A stretch of DNA of 64,000 nt. Source: Smallanthus sonchifolius. Its lineage: Eukaryota; Streptophyta; Magnoliopsida; Asterales; Asteraceae. The stretch spans positions 10,650,501 through 10,714,500 of the forward strand of contig CM042044.1 of NCBI GenBank assembly GCA_023525975.1, written 5' to 3'. The stretch's first letter is position 1; the number at the start of each line of letters is the position of its first letter. Shown here one piece after another: positions 10,545-22,269 of the stretch. A program made the translations under genes and the position numbers. The notes beneath the pieces are model-generated. The model ran no database searches. It was given only the letters and a program-made list of their open reading frames with translations, and was not told where the DNA came from.

Positions 10545-12107
10545 TGTCACACCCCGCCTCAGGCACCCCCTCGACGTGTACGAGCCCGATTGGTTACTTG
10601 ATTTCAGAGTTTTTGTAAAACACAGCGGAAGTCTTTTCAAAGAATTGTTTCATCATTCTTTCAACCTCAAAGGGTTGTAATTGTAAATACCAAAACTCAG
10701 TTGGAAAACAAAAGCCTTGTATTTACTTTGATAAACATAGGGTTTCAATACCCTTCTCATTTGATTACAAAACAAGTTTGAAATCAAATACATGATGAGC
10801 CACTTAAAATAATTTCAACATAGGGTTGATCAGTTCCCTAGTCCTATCTCCTTTTTTTAGGATTTCCTTTTACACGAGTCCTGAGAATCCTACGTGCATT
10901 CCATCCTTTTTCCTAGGTCAGATCTTATGTCTGCCCGTAAAAACCTCTCATCATATTTTAATCATTACTTGGAAAACATTTTGAAAATAAAACGACAGTA
11001 CGAACGCCGGTGAATACAATATCTTGACATAAAATCATTTAGCACAAACAAGTATTAATTTCATAATCACAACCTCATGTTCAATCTACACACTCATCAG
11101 CCCCGTCCTGTTCAATCACACCACACTATACACTGGCAGTATGTCTTTATAACAACGGGAACTCCATATCCCTCATTTGTTATAAAGGGAAGCACCAGCC
11201 GCAATCCGGGAATTTCACCTGAGACCCATGTATCCCTTGCAAGTTTTACGTATACCTATGGCCTGGATGCTTATTCATAGAAGAACGTTGAGCATTACTT
11301 CATTAACCTTTATTTGGCCATTTTCACAAATAAAATGTTTGACACAAGTTTTAAAAGAGATAAAGCATTCATCTTTTTGTTGGGAATGAGCCTCAAAAGT
11401 CAAAGCTTATAATGCTAGCTTCCTAGCTTCGTTTCTCTAGCGTTTCGACCTTAATACGAGCGTTCCTTCTTAAACCGAGCACCACGAGGAGCGGGAATTG
11501 AACTAGGATCACCGGGGATAGTATACGGAGGCTCTAGAACGAGATTTGAGTGTTGGTTTCGAGTTTGGGATGAGAGATTTGTTTGAAATCGGCCAACTAT
11601 TTATAGGCTGATAATCTGGCCCATAGCGGACCGCTAAGCCAAAGAGTGGCAGTCCGTCACCACCATAGATGGCGTCAGCCCTATATGGAAATCACTGATT
11701 GGACCGAACCTAAGTTTGCGGCTAGCGGACCGTTACCGCTAGGCGTAGCGGTCCACCACCCATACGCGTGGCAATTTCTGGAGAGTTTGCGGCTGGCGGA
11801 CTGTTACCACCTAGCGTGGCGGTCGGCTACGAGTACGCTTGTCACAAACTTCGACCATTAGTCACTATACACGTGCGTCACCGGATTGTTTGCTTAGTGA
11901 CCAAGTAGCGGACCTATACTACATATGGTGGTGGTCCGCCACTTAATTGTATTTCATAGCGAACCGTTAGGCTTGACTTTAGCGGTCCGCTAAGGTCTAA
12001 ATTCCTAGATTTTTCACTTTTAACCCTAGACTTTAGTATATTTACACTTATAGTCCCTAGGGTTTACCTTTTGCCAAATCTTGGACATTTTTTGGGCAAG
12101 TGTTACA
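10545..12107 (-). repeat. Shared middle LTR (LTR2), 1563 bp
   Basis: On the minus strand it runs from TGTAACAC (12107) to GGTGTGACA (10545). Its inner edge at 10545 meets the primer-binding site of element 1. Its outer edge at 12107 meets the polypurine tract of element 2, so one LTR is 5' LTR for one interior and 3' LTR for the other. Near 11610-12000 it reiterates words such as TAGCGGACCGTTA and TAGCGGTCCGCTA. At 11145-11187 there is a perfect 11-bp inverted repeat. Confidence 0.9.
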
Positions 12108-12578
12108 TCCTCCCCACCTTGTTTGAAACTAGTCCTGGAGGTTATTCGAACAGGTGTGGATATTTCTTTCTCATTTCAGACTCCAGTTCCCACGTGTACT
12201 CAGGTCTACGTCTTGAGTTCCATTTCACTTTCACGATTATCAATTTCTTTTTTTTCAATCTCTTTTCCTGCCTATCCTCGATTTGCAAAAGTTGTTCCAC
12301 AAATATTAACTTTTCATCTACCTATACATCTTGTAGGGGCATTACCAGAGATTCATTTGCCAAACATTTGCTCAGATTTGACACATGGAATACATCATGT
12401 ACTCCATTCATTTCATCTGGTAGCTCGAGTTGATAGGCCACATCCCAACTCTTTTTAGGATTTTTAATGGTCCTATGAATCTAGGACTTAATTTTCCTTT
12501 CTTTTCAAATCTTACAACACCTTTCCATGGTGAAGCTTTCAACAGAACGTTATCACCGACGTTGATTTCTAACGGCTT

Positions 12579-13175
12579 TCATCTTTTATCAGCATAACTC
12601 TTTTGACGATCACGAGCCGTTTTCTTCAACCTATCCTTTATTTGGATAACTTTCTCATTTGTTTCCAGGACTATTTCAGGTCCAGACAACTGATTTTCTC
12701 TTATTTCAGACCAACAGATTGGAGTTCTACATTTACGACCGTATAAGGCTTCAAAAGGAGCGGCATGTATACTCGTATAGCTATTGTTATAGGAGAATTC
12801 CATTAGAGGTAGGTGGTCATCCCAACTTCCACCAAGATCTATAACACAAGCTCTTAACATATCTTCAAGAGTTTGAATTGTTCTTTCGCTCTGCCCGTCT
12901 GTCCGAGGATAATAGGCGGTGCTAAGATTCAAATTGGTAGCATGGAATTGAACTTCTGACAGCCAGAATTCACATTTTGAGAACTTAGCGTATAGCTTCT
13001 CTGTTCTCAGAATTTCAAGTAAGATTCTCAGGTTATTTGCATGATCTTCCTTACTTTTGGAATAGATGAGAATATCGTCAATAAATACGATAACGAATTT
13101 GTCCAAGTAAGGTTTACAGACCCGATTCATCATATCCATGAATGTTGCTGGTGCATTAGTAAGTCCAAACGGCAT
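12579..13175 (-). pseudogene. In-frame RT palm - integrase core fusion (element 2)
   Basis: A 198-residue open frame that starts in the RT palm (MPFGLTNAP, FIDDILIYS). After FWLSEVQFHA it passes straight into the end of the integrase core (NLNLSTAYYP, TDGQSERTIQTL, WDDHLPLMEFSYNN). About 1.3 kb present in element 1 (roughly 3095-4405) is missing at the join, which removes RNase H and the integrase zinc finger. The join keeps the frame, probably by chance. No fusion of this type is known to me as functional. Confidence 0.85.
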
Positions 13176-13189
13176 AACCGTAAACTCAT

Positions 13190-13690
13190 AATGACCATAT
13201 CAAGTTCTGAAAGCGGTTTTAGGAATGTCTTCTTCCTGAACTTTCAATTGGTGGTAACCGGAATGAAGATTAATTTTAGAAAAGCAACGAGCTCCTTAGA
13301 GTGGATGGAAAAGATCACCGATTCGGGGGAGTGGATAACGATTCTTTATCGTAACCTTGTTCAGTTCACGATAATCAATACACATGCGCATTGATCCGTC
13401 CTTCTTCTTAACAAATAATACTGGAGCTCCCCAAGGTGATGAGCTTGGTCTTATGAATCATTTTTCTAGTAATTCATCTAATTGTTTCTTTAATTCTGTC
13501 GTCTCATTTGGAGCTAATCTGTACGGGGCTTTAGCAATAGGTGCCATACCGGGTACAAGATTTATTCAGAACTCCACTTCTCTTTCAGGTGGAATCCCAG
13601 GCAGTTCATCAGGAAAAACATCAGAAAATTCAGCCACAACCGGCACATCTTCAATCTTAGTCTTAGTGTCGGTAGTTATAGAAAAAAGGT
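13190..13690 (-). pseudogene. RT N-terminal part, element 2 (no long ORF)
   Basis: The nucleotide sequence closely follows 4670-5160 of element 1, including the region encoding the RT fingers (the WGAPVLFVKKKDG segment read on the minus strand). Small differences and stops prevent a long frame here. Confidence 0.7.
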
Positions 13691-13693
13691 ATG

Positions 13694-14371
13694 CTAAGCA
13701 ACGTTTTTCATGTATTTTGTGGCTTTCAGCAAAGAAATTATTCCAACAGAGTTGGGTAATTTATCGCCATTGATCGTAAGAATATCGCGTTTTGGCGAAT
13801 GAAGTTCTATTGCCTTTTTATCACATAGGATACGGGCTTGGTTAGAGGTTAACCAATCCATTCCTAAGACAATGTCAAAACTTGCCAAAGTCATTGGCAA
13901 CAATCTTGCAGGTATAACATGTCCGGATAATGTGATATGGCAATCGTTAAGGATTTCAGAGATTTGGACGAGGTTACCATTGGCAGTCTCTACAACGTAT
14001 TTCTTTTCTAATTTAGCTAGAGTTTTATTTAACAGTCTACAGAATCTATGATCTATAAAACTTTGGTTTGCACCAGAGTCAAATAAAACTCGAACATAAA
14101 TATCACCAACAAGAAATGTACCCGTAATGACACCGGGCATACCTACTGCTTCATGATTATTAAGAATGAATGCCCGCGCATTCTTCTTCACTCTATCTAC
14201 AGGTTTGGGACCTGTCCCTTCCGTATTCTTCTGCTTTGGACAATTGATTTTGATGTGACCAGCTTCGCCACAACCAAAGCAAGTAATTTGTTTTCTCCTG
14301 AAGCAATCTTCTGCCTTTTGTCCGGGTAATTTACAATAATTACAGAAAATTCTAGCACGACATTGCCCCAA
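13694..14371 (-). pseudogene. CCHC knuckle and protease, element 2 (open frame)
   Basis: A 225-residue frame, intact over its length, with two cysteine-rich motifs (CNYCKLPGQKAEDC and CFGCGEAGHIKINC) followed by the aspartic protease with LFDSGANQSF and IVLGMDWL. It shows almost no differences by eye from 5161-5850, while the flanking parts of the two elements differ by indels, so this tract looks recently homogenised. Confidence 0.88.
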
Positions 14372-14466
14372 GTGCCTCCTTCTGCACCTTGGACACTCAG
14401 GGATGGAAGAGTTGTTATTTCGAGGAGTAAAATTGGTTTTCTTGGATCCACTTGGGCCTTGCCTAG

Positions 14467-14853
14467 TTATTTCCTTTTTCTTCTTTCCTTCTTCCTGGTT
14501 TTTATCAGGCTAGTTGTTAATGATGCTCCCAGATCCATGGCATCATCAATATTTTCACAATTCGTGACCTTCACCATGTCGCGGATTTCACCAATCAGAC
14601 CCCAGATATAATGCTTGATCGGGTTTGATTCAGGGGTTGTAAGATGAGGAACTATCCTAGCATACTCCAGGAGTTTAGTAGCATACTCCTGATGATTCAT
14701 TCCGATTATACTTAAACTTAAAAATTTCCCTTCAATCTATTCCCGTTCGTTTTGGGGAACGTATTTCTTCTCCACTATTACCCTAAAGGCATTCCAAAGC
14801 TTGATCCTTGAATAAATTTGAGGCATATCAAACCTTATGCTCTTCAGCACATT
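14467..14853 (-). pseudogene. Truncated gag, element 2
   Basis: The frame at 14467-14700 (YATKLLEYARIVPHL, then IWGLIGEIRDMVKV) is the C-terminal gag part, including the stretch missing from element 1. To the right, a deletion between two ATTCCA repeats removes part of the capsid. At about 14853 gag runs directly into LTR sequence. Confidence 0.8.
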
Positions 14854-16049
14854 TCCTGGGTCATATCTTATGTCTGCTCGTAAACACCTCTCATCATATT
14901 TTAATCATTAACTGAAAAACATTTTGATAATAAAACGTCAGTGCGAACGCCGGTGAATACAATATCTTGATATAAAATCATTTTGTCACAAACAAGTATT
15001 AATTTCATACTCACAACTTCATGTTCAATCTACACACTCAGCAGGCCCGTCATTTTCAATCGCACCACAGTATACACCGGCGGTATGTCTTTATAACAAC
15101 GGGAACTCCATATCCCTCATTTGTTATAAAGGGAAGCACCAGCCGCAATCCGAGAATTTCTCCCGAGACCCATGTATCCCTTGCAAGTTTTACGTATACC
15201 GATGGCCTGAATGCTTGTTCGTAGAAAAACGTTGAGCATTACTTCATTAACCTTTATTTGGCCATTTTCGCAAATAAAATGTTGACACAAGTTTTGAAAG
15301 AGATAAAGTATTCACCTTTTTGTTGAGAATGAGCCTCTAAAGTCAAAGCTTATAATGCTAGCTTCCTAGCTCCGTTTCTCTAGCGTTCCGACCTTTATAC
15401 GAGCGTTCCTTCTTAAACAGAGCACTACGAGGAGCGGGAATCAAACTAGTATCACCGGGGATCGTCTACGGATGCGCTGGAACGAGATTTGAGTGTTGGT
15501 TTCGAGTTGGGATGAGAGATTTGTTTGAAATCGGCCAACTATTTATAGGCTGATAATCTGGCCCGTAACGGACCGCTTAGCCAAAGAGCGGAGGTCCGCC
15601 ACCGCCATAAATGGCGTCAGCCCTATACGTCAATCACTGATCGGACCGATCTAAGTTTCCGGCTAGCGGACCGTTACCGCTAGGCGTAGCGGTCCGCCAC
15701 CGATACGCGTGGCAATTTCTGGAGAGTTTGCGGCTGACGGACCGTTACCACCTGTCGTGGTGGTCCTCCATGGGTACGCGTGTCACAAATTTCGACCATT
15801 AGTCACTATACACGTTGCATCACCGGATTATTTGCTTAGTGACCAAGTAGCGGACCGTTACTACATATGGTGGCGGTCTGCCACCTAATTCTACTTCATA
15901 GCGGACCGTTAGGCTTTACCTTAGCGGTCCGCTAAGGTCTAAATTCCCAAATTTTTCACTTTTAACCCTAGACTTTACTATATTTACACTTATAGTCCCT
16001 AGGGTTTACCTTTTGCCAAATCTTGGACATTTTTGGGGCAGGTGTTACA
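14854..16049 (-). repeat. 5'-truncated outer LTR (LTR3)
   Basis: It aligns with 10911-12107 of LTR2 and ends at 16049 with the same terminal TGTAACACC (minus strand). The first 366 bp equivalent to 10545-10910 are absent, together with the primer-binding site that should follow. The 11-bp inverted repeat recurs (15089-15131), as do the TAGCGGACCGTTA-type words (15560-15940). The bases just outside, at 16050, are host flank. Confidence 0.88.
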
Positions 16050-16640
16050 GGGGGGGTTTAGGTTTTAGGCTTTTCGGGGTGGGGGTTAGGTTTTTGGGGG
16101 TGCGGGTGGAGAGGAGTTAGTTTTTTGGGTCCGGGTTAGGGTTCGATGAGACGGTTCCAATGCCGCTGAAATGTGCTAAATCGGAGTTCGTTTGACCCAC
16201 TTTTTAGGATTTGTTAGCGAAAACCATTTATTAGTGGGACTTTCCCCTATTTATATTAATTTATATAATTTTTATGAAAACTATTTTGTATCTGTGTGCA
16301 AGTTTTATCTTTTAGAATTTATTAAACTTTAATTAATCATCAAATATGTTTGTTATCTATTTTTTTTAATACGTGTATATAATGGGATAGTTATATATAT
16401 CTCCTTGAAAACTTCATTAATTATATTAATATCCAGCTTAAAATTTTATTTACGTATATCCCCTTTATGATTACATATATACCCAAATAAATGATGGAAT
16501 CGATCAGAAGCAATGTTGGATGTTAGAATCGATCGAAAGCGGGAATCAGAAGGTTAGGGTTGAGATCAATGGAATAAGAATAGTCGTATTTCTTGTAAGC
16601 TTAAAATGCTAATTTTATAAAAAGAGGGGGATATATGTGT
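16050..16640. other. Flank: G-rich tract, then AT-rich DNA; no gene
   Basis: Directly outside the LTR are about 110 bases of G-runs and TTAGG-like words (GGTTTAGG, GGGTTAGG), then AT-rich DNA. No coding sequence or transposon end is recognised in this stretch. Confidence 0.6.
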
Positions 16641-17290
16641 AGGATCGATGAATTACAAGATGGCTTTGTTTTAGTTGATATTGGCGGAGACAATAACAAC
16701 TAAGTAACAAGTAACAACGAGAACACTGAATAATTGCAAGATGTATTTCACTCTTCAAAGTTACAGATTACAGAAAAAACTCTAAGAAACACACTTTACA
16801 CTGAAGAGAAAACAATACATAAATAGGAACTTAGAATCAAGACAGACCCTTGATTCTAAGGATCGGATCAAACACAAACCGTTGATATTATATAGACACA
16901 AAGCTATGCTACTATTGGTTACATACATAAAAACAATTGCAACATAAGACAAACATGCTCTGAGATCTGCTTAGTTGAGGGAGCAACATCTTCTACACCA
17001 ATAATATTCCTTCTGATGATAGTACTGTTATGTAGAAGGACTGTCAGTAGCAAAGTCAATGTTGCTGAAGATATGCCCATCAACAACATAAATGTTTGAT
17101 GCTGCTGATAAGCCTATCAGCCGATAAAGGTCTATCGGCAGCAAGGTTGTTGATCAGCAGGAACTACAACCATCCGCATCGTAGACTTCTATCAGCAACA
17201 ACTTTCATCTGTAGCAAAAATGTAGTGTCCACAGCAACCATACTTAGGGTATTTTGTAGCCATCAGTCTTATATATCTACAATATGTAAT
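16640..17290 (-). repeat. Probable Ty1/copia-type LTR remnant
   Basis: Read on the minus strand it has the composition of a copia LTR. There is a 5' part with repeated GTTGCTGATAG-like words, a TATA-like TCTATATAAT, a T- and C-rich transcribed region and the typical ACACTGAA-like end zone. No TG/CA ends with a target duplication could be fixed and no polyprotein adjoins it, so this is resemblance only. Confidence 0.35.
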
Positions 17291-20004
17291 TTAAATTTTG
17301 GGTTGGGTATATATGAAATTAGGGTTGAAAATAAAGGGAAATATGTAATTCTACCATATATATAATACACAACACGACATTCAAATTAATATAAAAAATT
17401 ACCCAAAAATCAAAGATTATTGTAAATGATCAAATCAAAAGACATAATCCAAACCAAATCCAAGATACGATTTACAAATGTCTTTATTTATATTTTAAAT
17501 AACTAAATAAATACCAATCTTTTCCTCTTTTTGAAAGTAGGCATAAATCTACCTCAATCAATGAAGACGAATCATATAACTTTTCATACTTTGGGTATCT
17601 CGGTATCTCGTGGTTCACATATAACTGTGTGAACACTCAAATGACGATGACGACAATGTAAAAGATGAACTAATAATGAAGATTCGAGTATTCTTGCGAG
17701 ATCATATGGCTTTATCTTAATCTCATTATCGGTTCATCCGTTTGTGTTTGGAATTTGGATGGCCTCAAACAAACACCTCTGCCAATGCATGCCATCTGAA
17801 TTCAAATGCCATATCACTCGTTTGTCTCCTACATTGGATATGCTTTTAATGAAGTTATAAGCGTCTAAAAGTTACTTTAGATCTGTGTGGTTGGTACAAA
17901 CATCAATATGAAATGGTATATCAGTTCCTAATGATACATCAGTAGAAACTAGGCCATTAGCAAGAATGTGATTAGTAGGATATGGTATAACTGATATACG
18001 AGTAGGAACTGCATGATTAGAAGTAACTATGCGATGAGTAGGAACCATGCGATCAACAAGAACTTAAGTTACCGTTGACAGAAAACCATCATAAGTAACT
18101 AACTTACTGCTACTATAAGCAACTTCAACGGTAACTAAGTTATACTACTAGCAGAAGGAAATCAACAATAACTAAGTTACTGCTTACGATCGTATCGGTC
18201 AAACTGACACACTTTTTATGAAGATTGTGTCGTTTTACTAAAACGGTGTGTGATTTTGGGTAGTGATTTATACGAACATAGATGATCATGATCTTAACTA
18301 CTACAAAAATTACAAGTCGATTAGATTATAATTATTCTTTTACATTTGTTGTATATAACAATCAAGTCTCCAACGACAACATTTTAGGGTCGAACTCTAA
18401 AAAACTTTATTCATTAAATACCCCTGTTAATATAAAATTTGGTAAACGTACCCCGTCCCACTCTAGTTCCGCCTATGAATGGCCACAACTTCCTCTAGGC
18501 ATATTTCATTTGTTTTTCGCTCTAGCCACAACATACATGTTTTAGACCGAATACATGTTTCTTGCAAGGTAAAAAGCACAATTAATATTCGAATACGTTG
18601 ACCAGTATTTGTATATATGAAGCACGTCGATCTTGTACCATTATCATTCTTGTATGGCCGGTTCTAGCGTTAAAACAACCAGGTCTATAAAAGCTTGCAT
18701 GTGCCTTAATTATTAACTAGTTTGTACTTTTCTGTTATGTTGTGTGTTACATTTCCTCCATGTTTTGCACATACACACTCCTATTGTAACTCAAAATTTT
18801 GTTAATTTTTTTGGAATCTTCAAATATTTCAAGATAAAACAATTTCAAACGCACTTTCACCATTTATTATTTAGGTCAGGAGAGGGATAATTGTTGACAG
18901 GCAAGAAATATATGGCTATGTTTGCAATCGCAAGTCACGTAGATAGCATATGGGCTAACTTACCGTTAAAGCTAACTCGTGTTAACACTCGGGGCAAATG
19001 GCGCAACCAGATCTCAAAAGTTTGGGTTAAGTTTGTAATTTTTAAAACAGGAGGGTCAAAAATGCAATTTAATCAAATCACATGGGCCATTTATGCAATT
19101 AACTCTTTGTTGTATTCCCAAATCCTTGTATAAACCAAACAAGTCAAAGGAATCCGGTACATAGAAGCCCCACGATCGATCATGTTCAAATCCGACATGG
19201 ATTGACTGTGGGTGATATGCAGCCTTTCCGGTAAGCCTTCCTACATATATTCAAATCAGTACAAAGGTAAGATTTCTGCTCAAGATTTTAAGAACTTTGT
19301 CTATAATATATAGGTGACGATGCAAACACACGCCTAGGTACTTAAGCTTTACCTAGCCGTGTGTTCTGATTTCAAGTGGGGTGTTGAGCGCATTAATCAC
19401 ACGGATACGTAAATTGATTTTCCTATCTGCGTAGTTTTCTGGTGAAAGTACACACTAGTAAATCTTTTTACACATCCATGTGTTTTTTTGGTGTCCACTA
19501 AAACTTGATTTTTCACTTGAGTTATTCATTCTACATCCGGTTTTCATTCCCTTTGCTGTATTGTGGGGATTCAAACCTATAAATAAACTATGAAGTAATT
19601 AAGTATCATAATCAACTCTCTTGTTTATATGTTTATAAAAAAAATATTAAAATTGCAAGTAAATTAATATATAAGATATGTATAATCTAATATGCATCAC
19701 AAATTATCTAACAAGTATATTCGACTCGCTTGTCTATAAAATACAAAAATTACAAGTAAATTAATATATGAAATATGTTTAATTTAATATGCAGAGAGTA
19801 GCTAACAAATATATAATATCATAAGAAAAATGAGAAAGGAATTTATCTCATTGAGAGAGGCAACCACCACAATAACAAGACTTTATATACATATATATTA
19901 AAAAATGGAGAAAATATAACGATTAGAAGTTTAAGAAATATAATAAATCAATAAATGGTAATCACAAAAACGAAATTTTAAATTGAAGTAAACAAAAATG
20001 ATAA
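17291..20004. other. Intergenic, no gene recognised
   Basis: AT-rich DNA. A loose repetition of AACTAAGTTACT words occurs near 18060-18190. Short ORFs (for example 18282-18545 and 18891-19133) have no recognisable protein features. Around 19140-19310 the composition is more gene-like, with a possible GTAAG donor, but no product can be assigned. Confidence 0.5.
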
Positions 20005-20451
20005 TCTATACTATATAATAAATAAAGGTTTTGAGTGTCGCATGTCATCATTTTAAAGCATCTAGATCTTTGTTTTCCTACCTAAAAATTTTCTAATTAT
20101 TTATTTTAAACTCCTAAATTGATTAAATACCCCATTTAAACGTTTCCATATTTCTTATGATTTTAAATTTTAAACATTAAATGTAGGATAACTTTTGGTT
20201 GACTAATAACTTTCTATTTTAAATACAATATTTATAATTAAATTTAACTAATTCATTATAATTAATAAGATTTAGAGGTGTTAATTTTAATTTTTTAGAA
20301 TATTTTAAATTGTTACTATGTAATTGTTTTATAAGTTATTTTCTAACCGTGACACTATATAATCTAATAATAATCTACCAACATATAAAATATTTATTTA
20401 TTGTATTATTTTCATGATTCAATCCGCGTAACACACGGGAATCTAACCTAG
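20005..20451 (+). mobile_element. Non-autonomous Helitron, 447 bp
   Basis: It starts TCTATACTATATAATAAA and ends with a CCGCGT/ACACGG hairpin followed by ATCTAACCTAG. It sits between A (20004) and T (20452), the Helitron target rule. There is no coding capacity. The same ends recur at 37151-37597, 43509-44014 and 59056-59485, defining a local family that must rely on an autonomous Helitron elsewhere. Confidence 0.85.
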
Positions 20452-20679
20452 TTATTAATGTAATAATAAGGTTTAGAGGAAAAAAATAAATAATAACTTT
20501 GACCGCAGAAGAAACTGTGTGTGATAATAAACAGATGACGAGATAGATCGACTCGTTAACATGCAAACCCTGCAAAAACATGACAGAGGTTTGATTCTGT
20601 AAAAAATAATTCATTTATTCAATTTCTTTCAATTTGCTAATCCATGTTTCCTTTCCTTTTTTATGATCATGCCCTCTTC

Positions 20680-21047
20680 ATGTTGATGGGCCATTGCGCC
20701 GATTCCTCTTGCTGGTCAAAGGACCCTCGCATCTCTCTCACTTTAGTATCGTGCTCAAATATAGAAGTTAAAAAAGAAAACAAGGGGCTTCTACCCTAGG
20801 AGAATACAGCTCTGCCGCCGCCTCCCCTTTGAGCTCCATTGATTGTGCATGATTGCTTTGTTACCATTGGTATGCTCCTCTATAAAGCACGCTCCTCCTG
20901 CTTCAATGAGTGTAAACGATCTTACAATTTGAAGTTGTCTGTTGCATCTGTATGTTTAGTGTTTCTTAAAACCTATTTCTTGTAATTTCAATGTTGATTA
21001 AAGGGAATAAAACCGTGATTTCATGTTTTTTGACATGGTATCAGAGC
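20680..21047 (+). repeat. LTR end with primer-binding site
   Basis: TGGTATCAGAGC at 21036-21047 is an initiator tRNA-Met primer-binding site on the plus strand, directly after a sequence ending TGACA, as expected for a plant LTR. A TATA-like CTCTATAAAGC lies at about 20879. The LTR start is uncertain; TGTTGATGGGCC near 20681 is a candidate. No matching gag or pol follows on this strand. Confidence 0.6.
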
Positions 21048-21556
21048 CTCGTTGCTCTTGAATCAACCGTTTCCTTAAAAAAAATCACACTTGGTTCTTC
21101 TCTTTGTTCTGGTTCTTGCTGATTGGTTGGGGGTTATGAAACCCTAAATTGAACTTACCGGTTAGCTGTCTTAGTGTGTCAAAAAAGAAAAAAAAATATC
21201 CCTGTTTGATAAAGGAAAACCTTTTTTTATTGGGTTCTTGATGTTGAATCAAGTTACTATCGTTATTTGATAAGAATCTTGTTGCAGTTGCTGTTCTTGA
21301 GAGAGAAAAAAAATTGCTATCTAAAAAAGGACAGATTATTGATTATGTTGTTGTTTTATAGATTGATTGGGGTTCTGTCCATCACAAGTTCTCTAAAAAA
21401 ACATTGCTTGTTTTAATCTCTATCTATTGAAGCTTTGATTGGTTTATAGTTGTTGATACAAACCACAAAGTCAAGTAATATATTACTTAAACGGTGTGAC
21501 TATTGAAACCGTTAACCATACCTTCCACTGCAATTTTGATACTGTTGTCGGGCTCT
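21048..21556. other. Retroelement leader or intergenic DNA, no coding sequence seen
   Basis: Follows the primer-binding site. It is T-rich and A-run-rich, like an untranslated leader, but no gag frame begins in it. Confidence 0.4.
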
Positions 21557-21565
21557 TAATAAATA

Positions 21566-21718
21566 GGGGGAATTGCATATATCCCTTTCTAAACTTGTAA
21601 AATTGCATATTTCTCCAAAATACAAGTTTTCAATGCATAATGTACAATGCTCTTAAAGCATGATCTGAGGATATATGCAATTTTGTAAGTTTAGAAGGGA
21701 GATATATGCAATTGCCCC
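21566..21718. mobile_element. MITE, 153 bp, with perfect 9-bp TSD
   Basis: The ends GGGGGAATTGCATATAT and, inverted, GGGGCAATTGCATATAT form terminal inverted repeats that extend over most of each half (TTCTAAACTT shared). The flanks 21557-21565 and 21719-21727 are both TAATAAATA, a perfect 9-bp duplication as made by Mutator-type transposases. There is no coding capacity. Confidence 0.9.
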
Positions 21719-22269
21719 TAATAAATAAGATACACGGAGTAGCTGTTGAAAACCTTGACTATAGTAAAAAATAAAGGGTACAATTGTTGTCTTTTATTTA
21801 ATAAAAGGCTAGTGCGATTGATTAACCTAAGTCTGAAGGCTCTAATAAACAGCACATTGATTTCGAGTGACCGTCGGTTCAAAACCGAAAGCAGATATAT
21901 GCCGTGTAAATAAGTGTTTCTGTATTAGTAAGCCATGACCTATGCCTTCTTTTAACATTAAATTCTTAATTATCCGCTTTATATGTGGTGGTTCTTTTCT
22001 GTCTCTGTATTAAATCGATTTAGGATCCTAAAGGAATCATTCGGTTCATACTGGTTTGATTGGAGGTTGTCCTTGGTATAAGTTTCTGCTGCTATGTTGA
22101 CTTGGTGAATCAAAACAAGAATCTCAATAAAACATTAACTTGTGTTGAATTCTCTTTCAAAGCACTGTAAGTGTCTCTAAAACCTTTTTAACTATTTTTT
22201 TACATTTCGTCACGCGCATTGTTTATGTCTAGGCACCATGAGGAGTGTATTGCGTGTGGACTCGTCCTT

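Larger units (their letters stand above)
2027..12107 (-). mobile_element. Ty3/gypsy chromovirus-like retrotransposon, element 1 (decayed)
   Basis: A minus-strand element bounded by a 3' LTR remnant (2027-2268) and a 5' LTR (10545-12107). Order in its own sense: LTR, primer-binding site, two leader ORFs, gag, CCHC, protease, reverse transcriptase, RNase H, integrase, chromodomain-like tail, polypurine tract, LTR. The integrase lies after RNase H, which is the Ty3/gypsy order. Stops and frameshifts break every large ORF, so it is non-autonomous. A 2.0-kb solo LTR (7521-9530) is inserted antisense in the leader. The right-hand LTR also serves a second, deleted interior at 12108-14853. Confidence 0.9.
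12108..14853 (-). mobile_element. Element 2: internally deleted copy of the same gypsy interior
   Basis: A second interior of the same family, in the same orientation, between LTR2 and LTR3. It retains the chromodomain-like tail, a fused RT-integrase ORF, the RT N-terminal part, protease, CCHC and part of gag. It lacks RNase H, the integrase zinc finger, half the integrase core, the gag N-terminus, the leader, the primer-binding site and the adjoining LTR end. A polypurine tract is present at 12108-12115. Confidence 0.88.

Noticed and set aside
16050..16160. Interstitial telomere repeat
   Set aside because: Only scattered TTAGG-like words, no consecutive TTTAGGG units; described only as G-rich.
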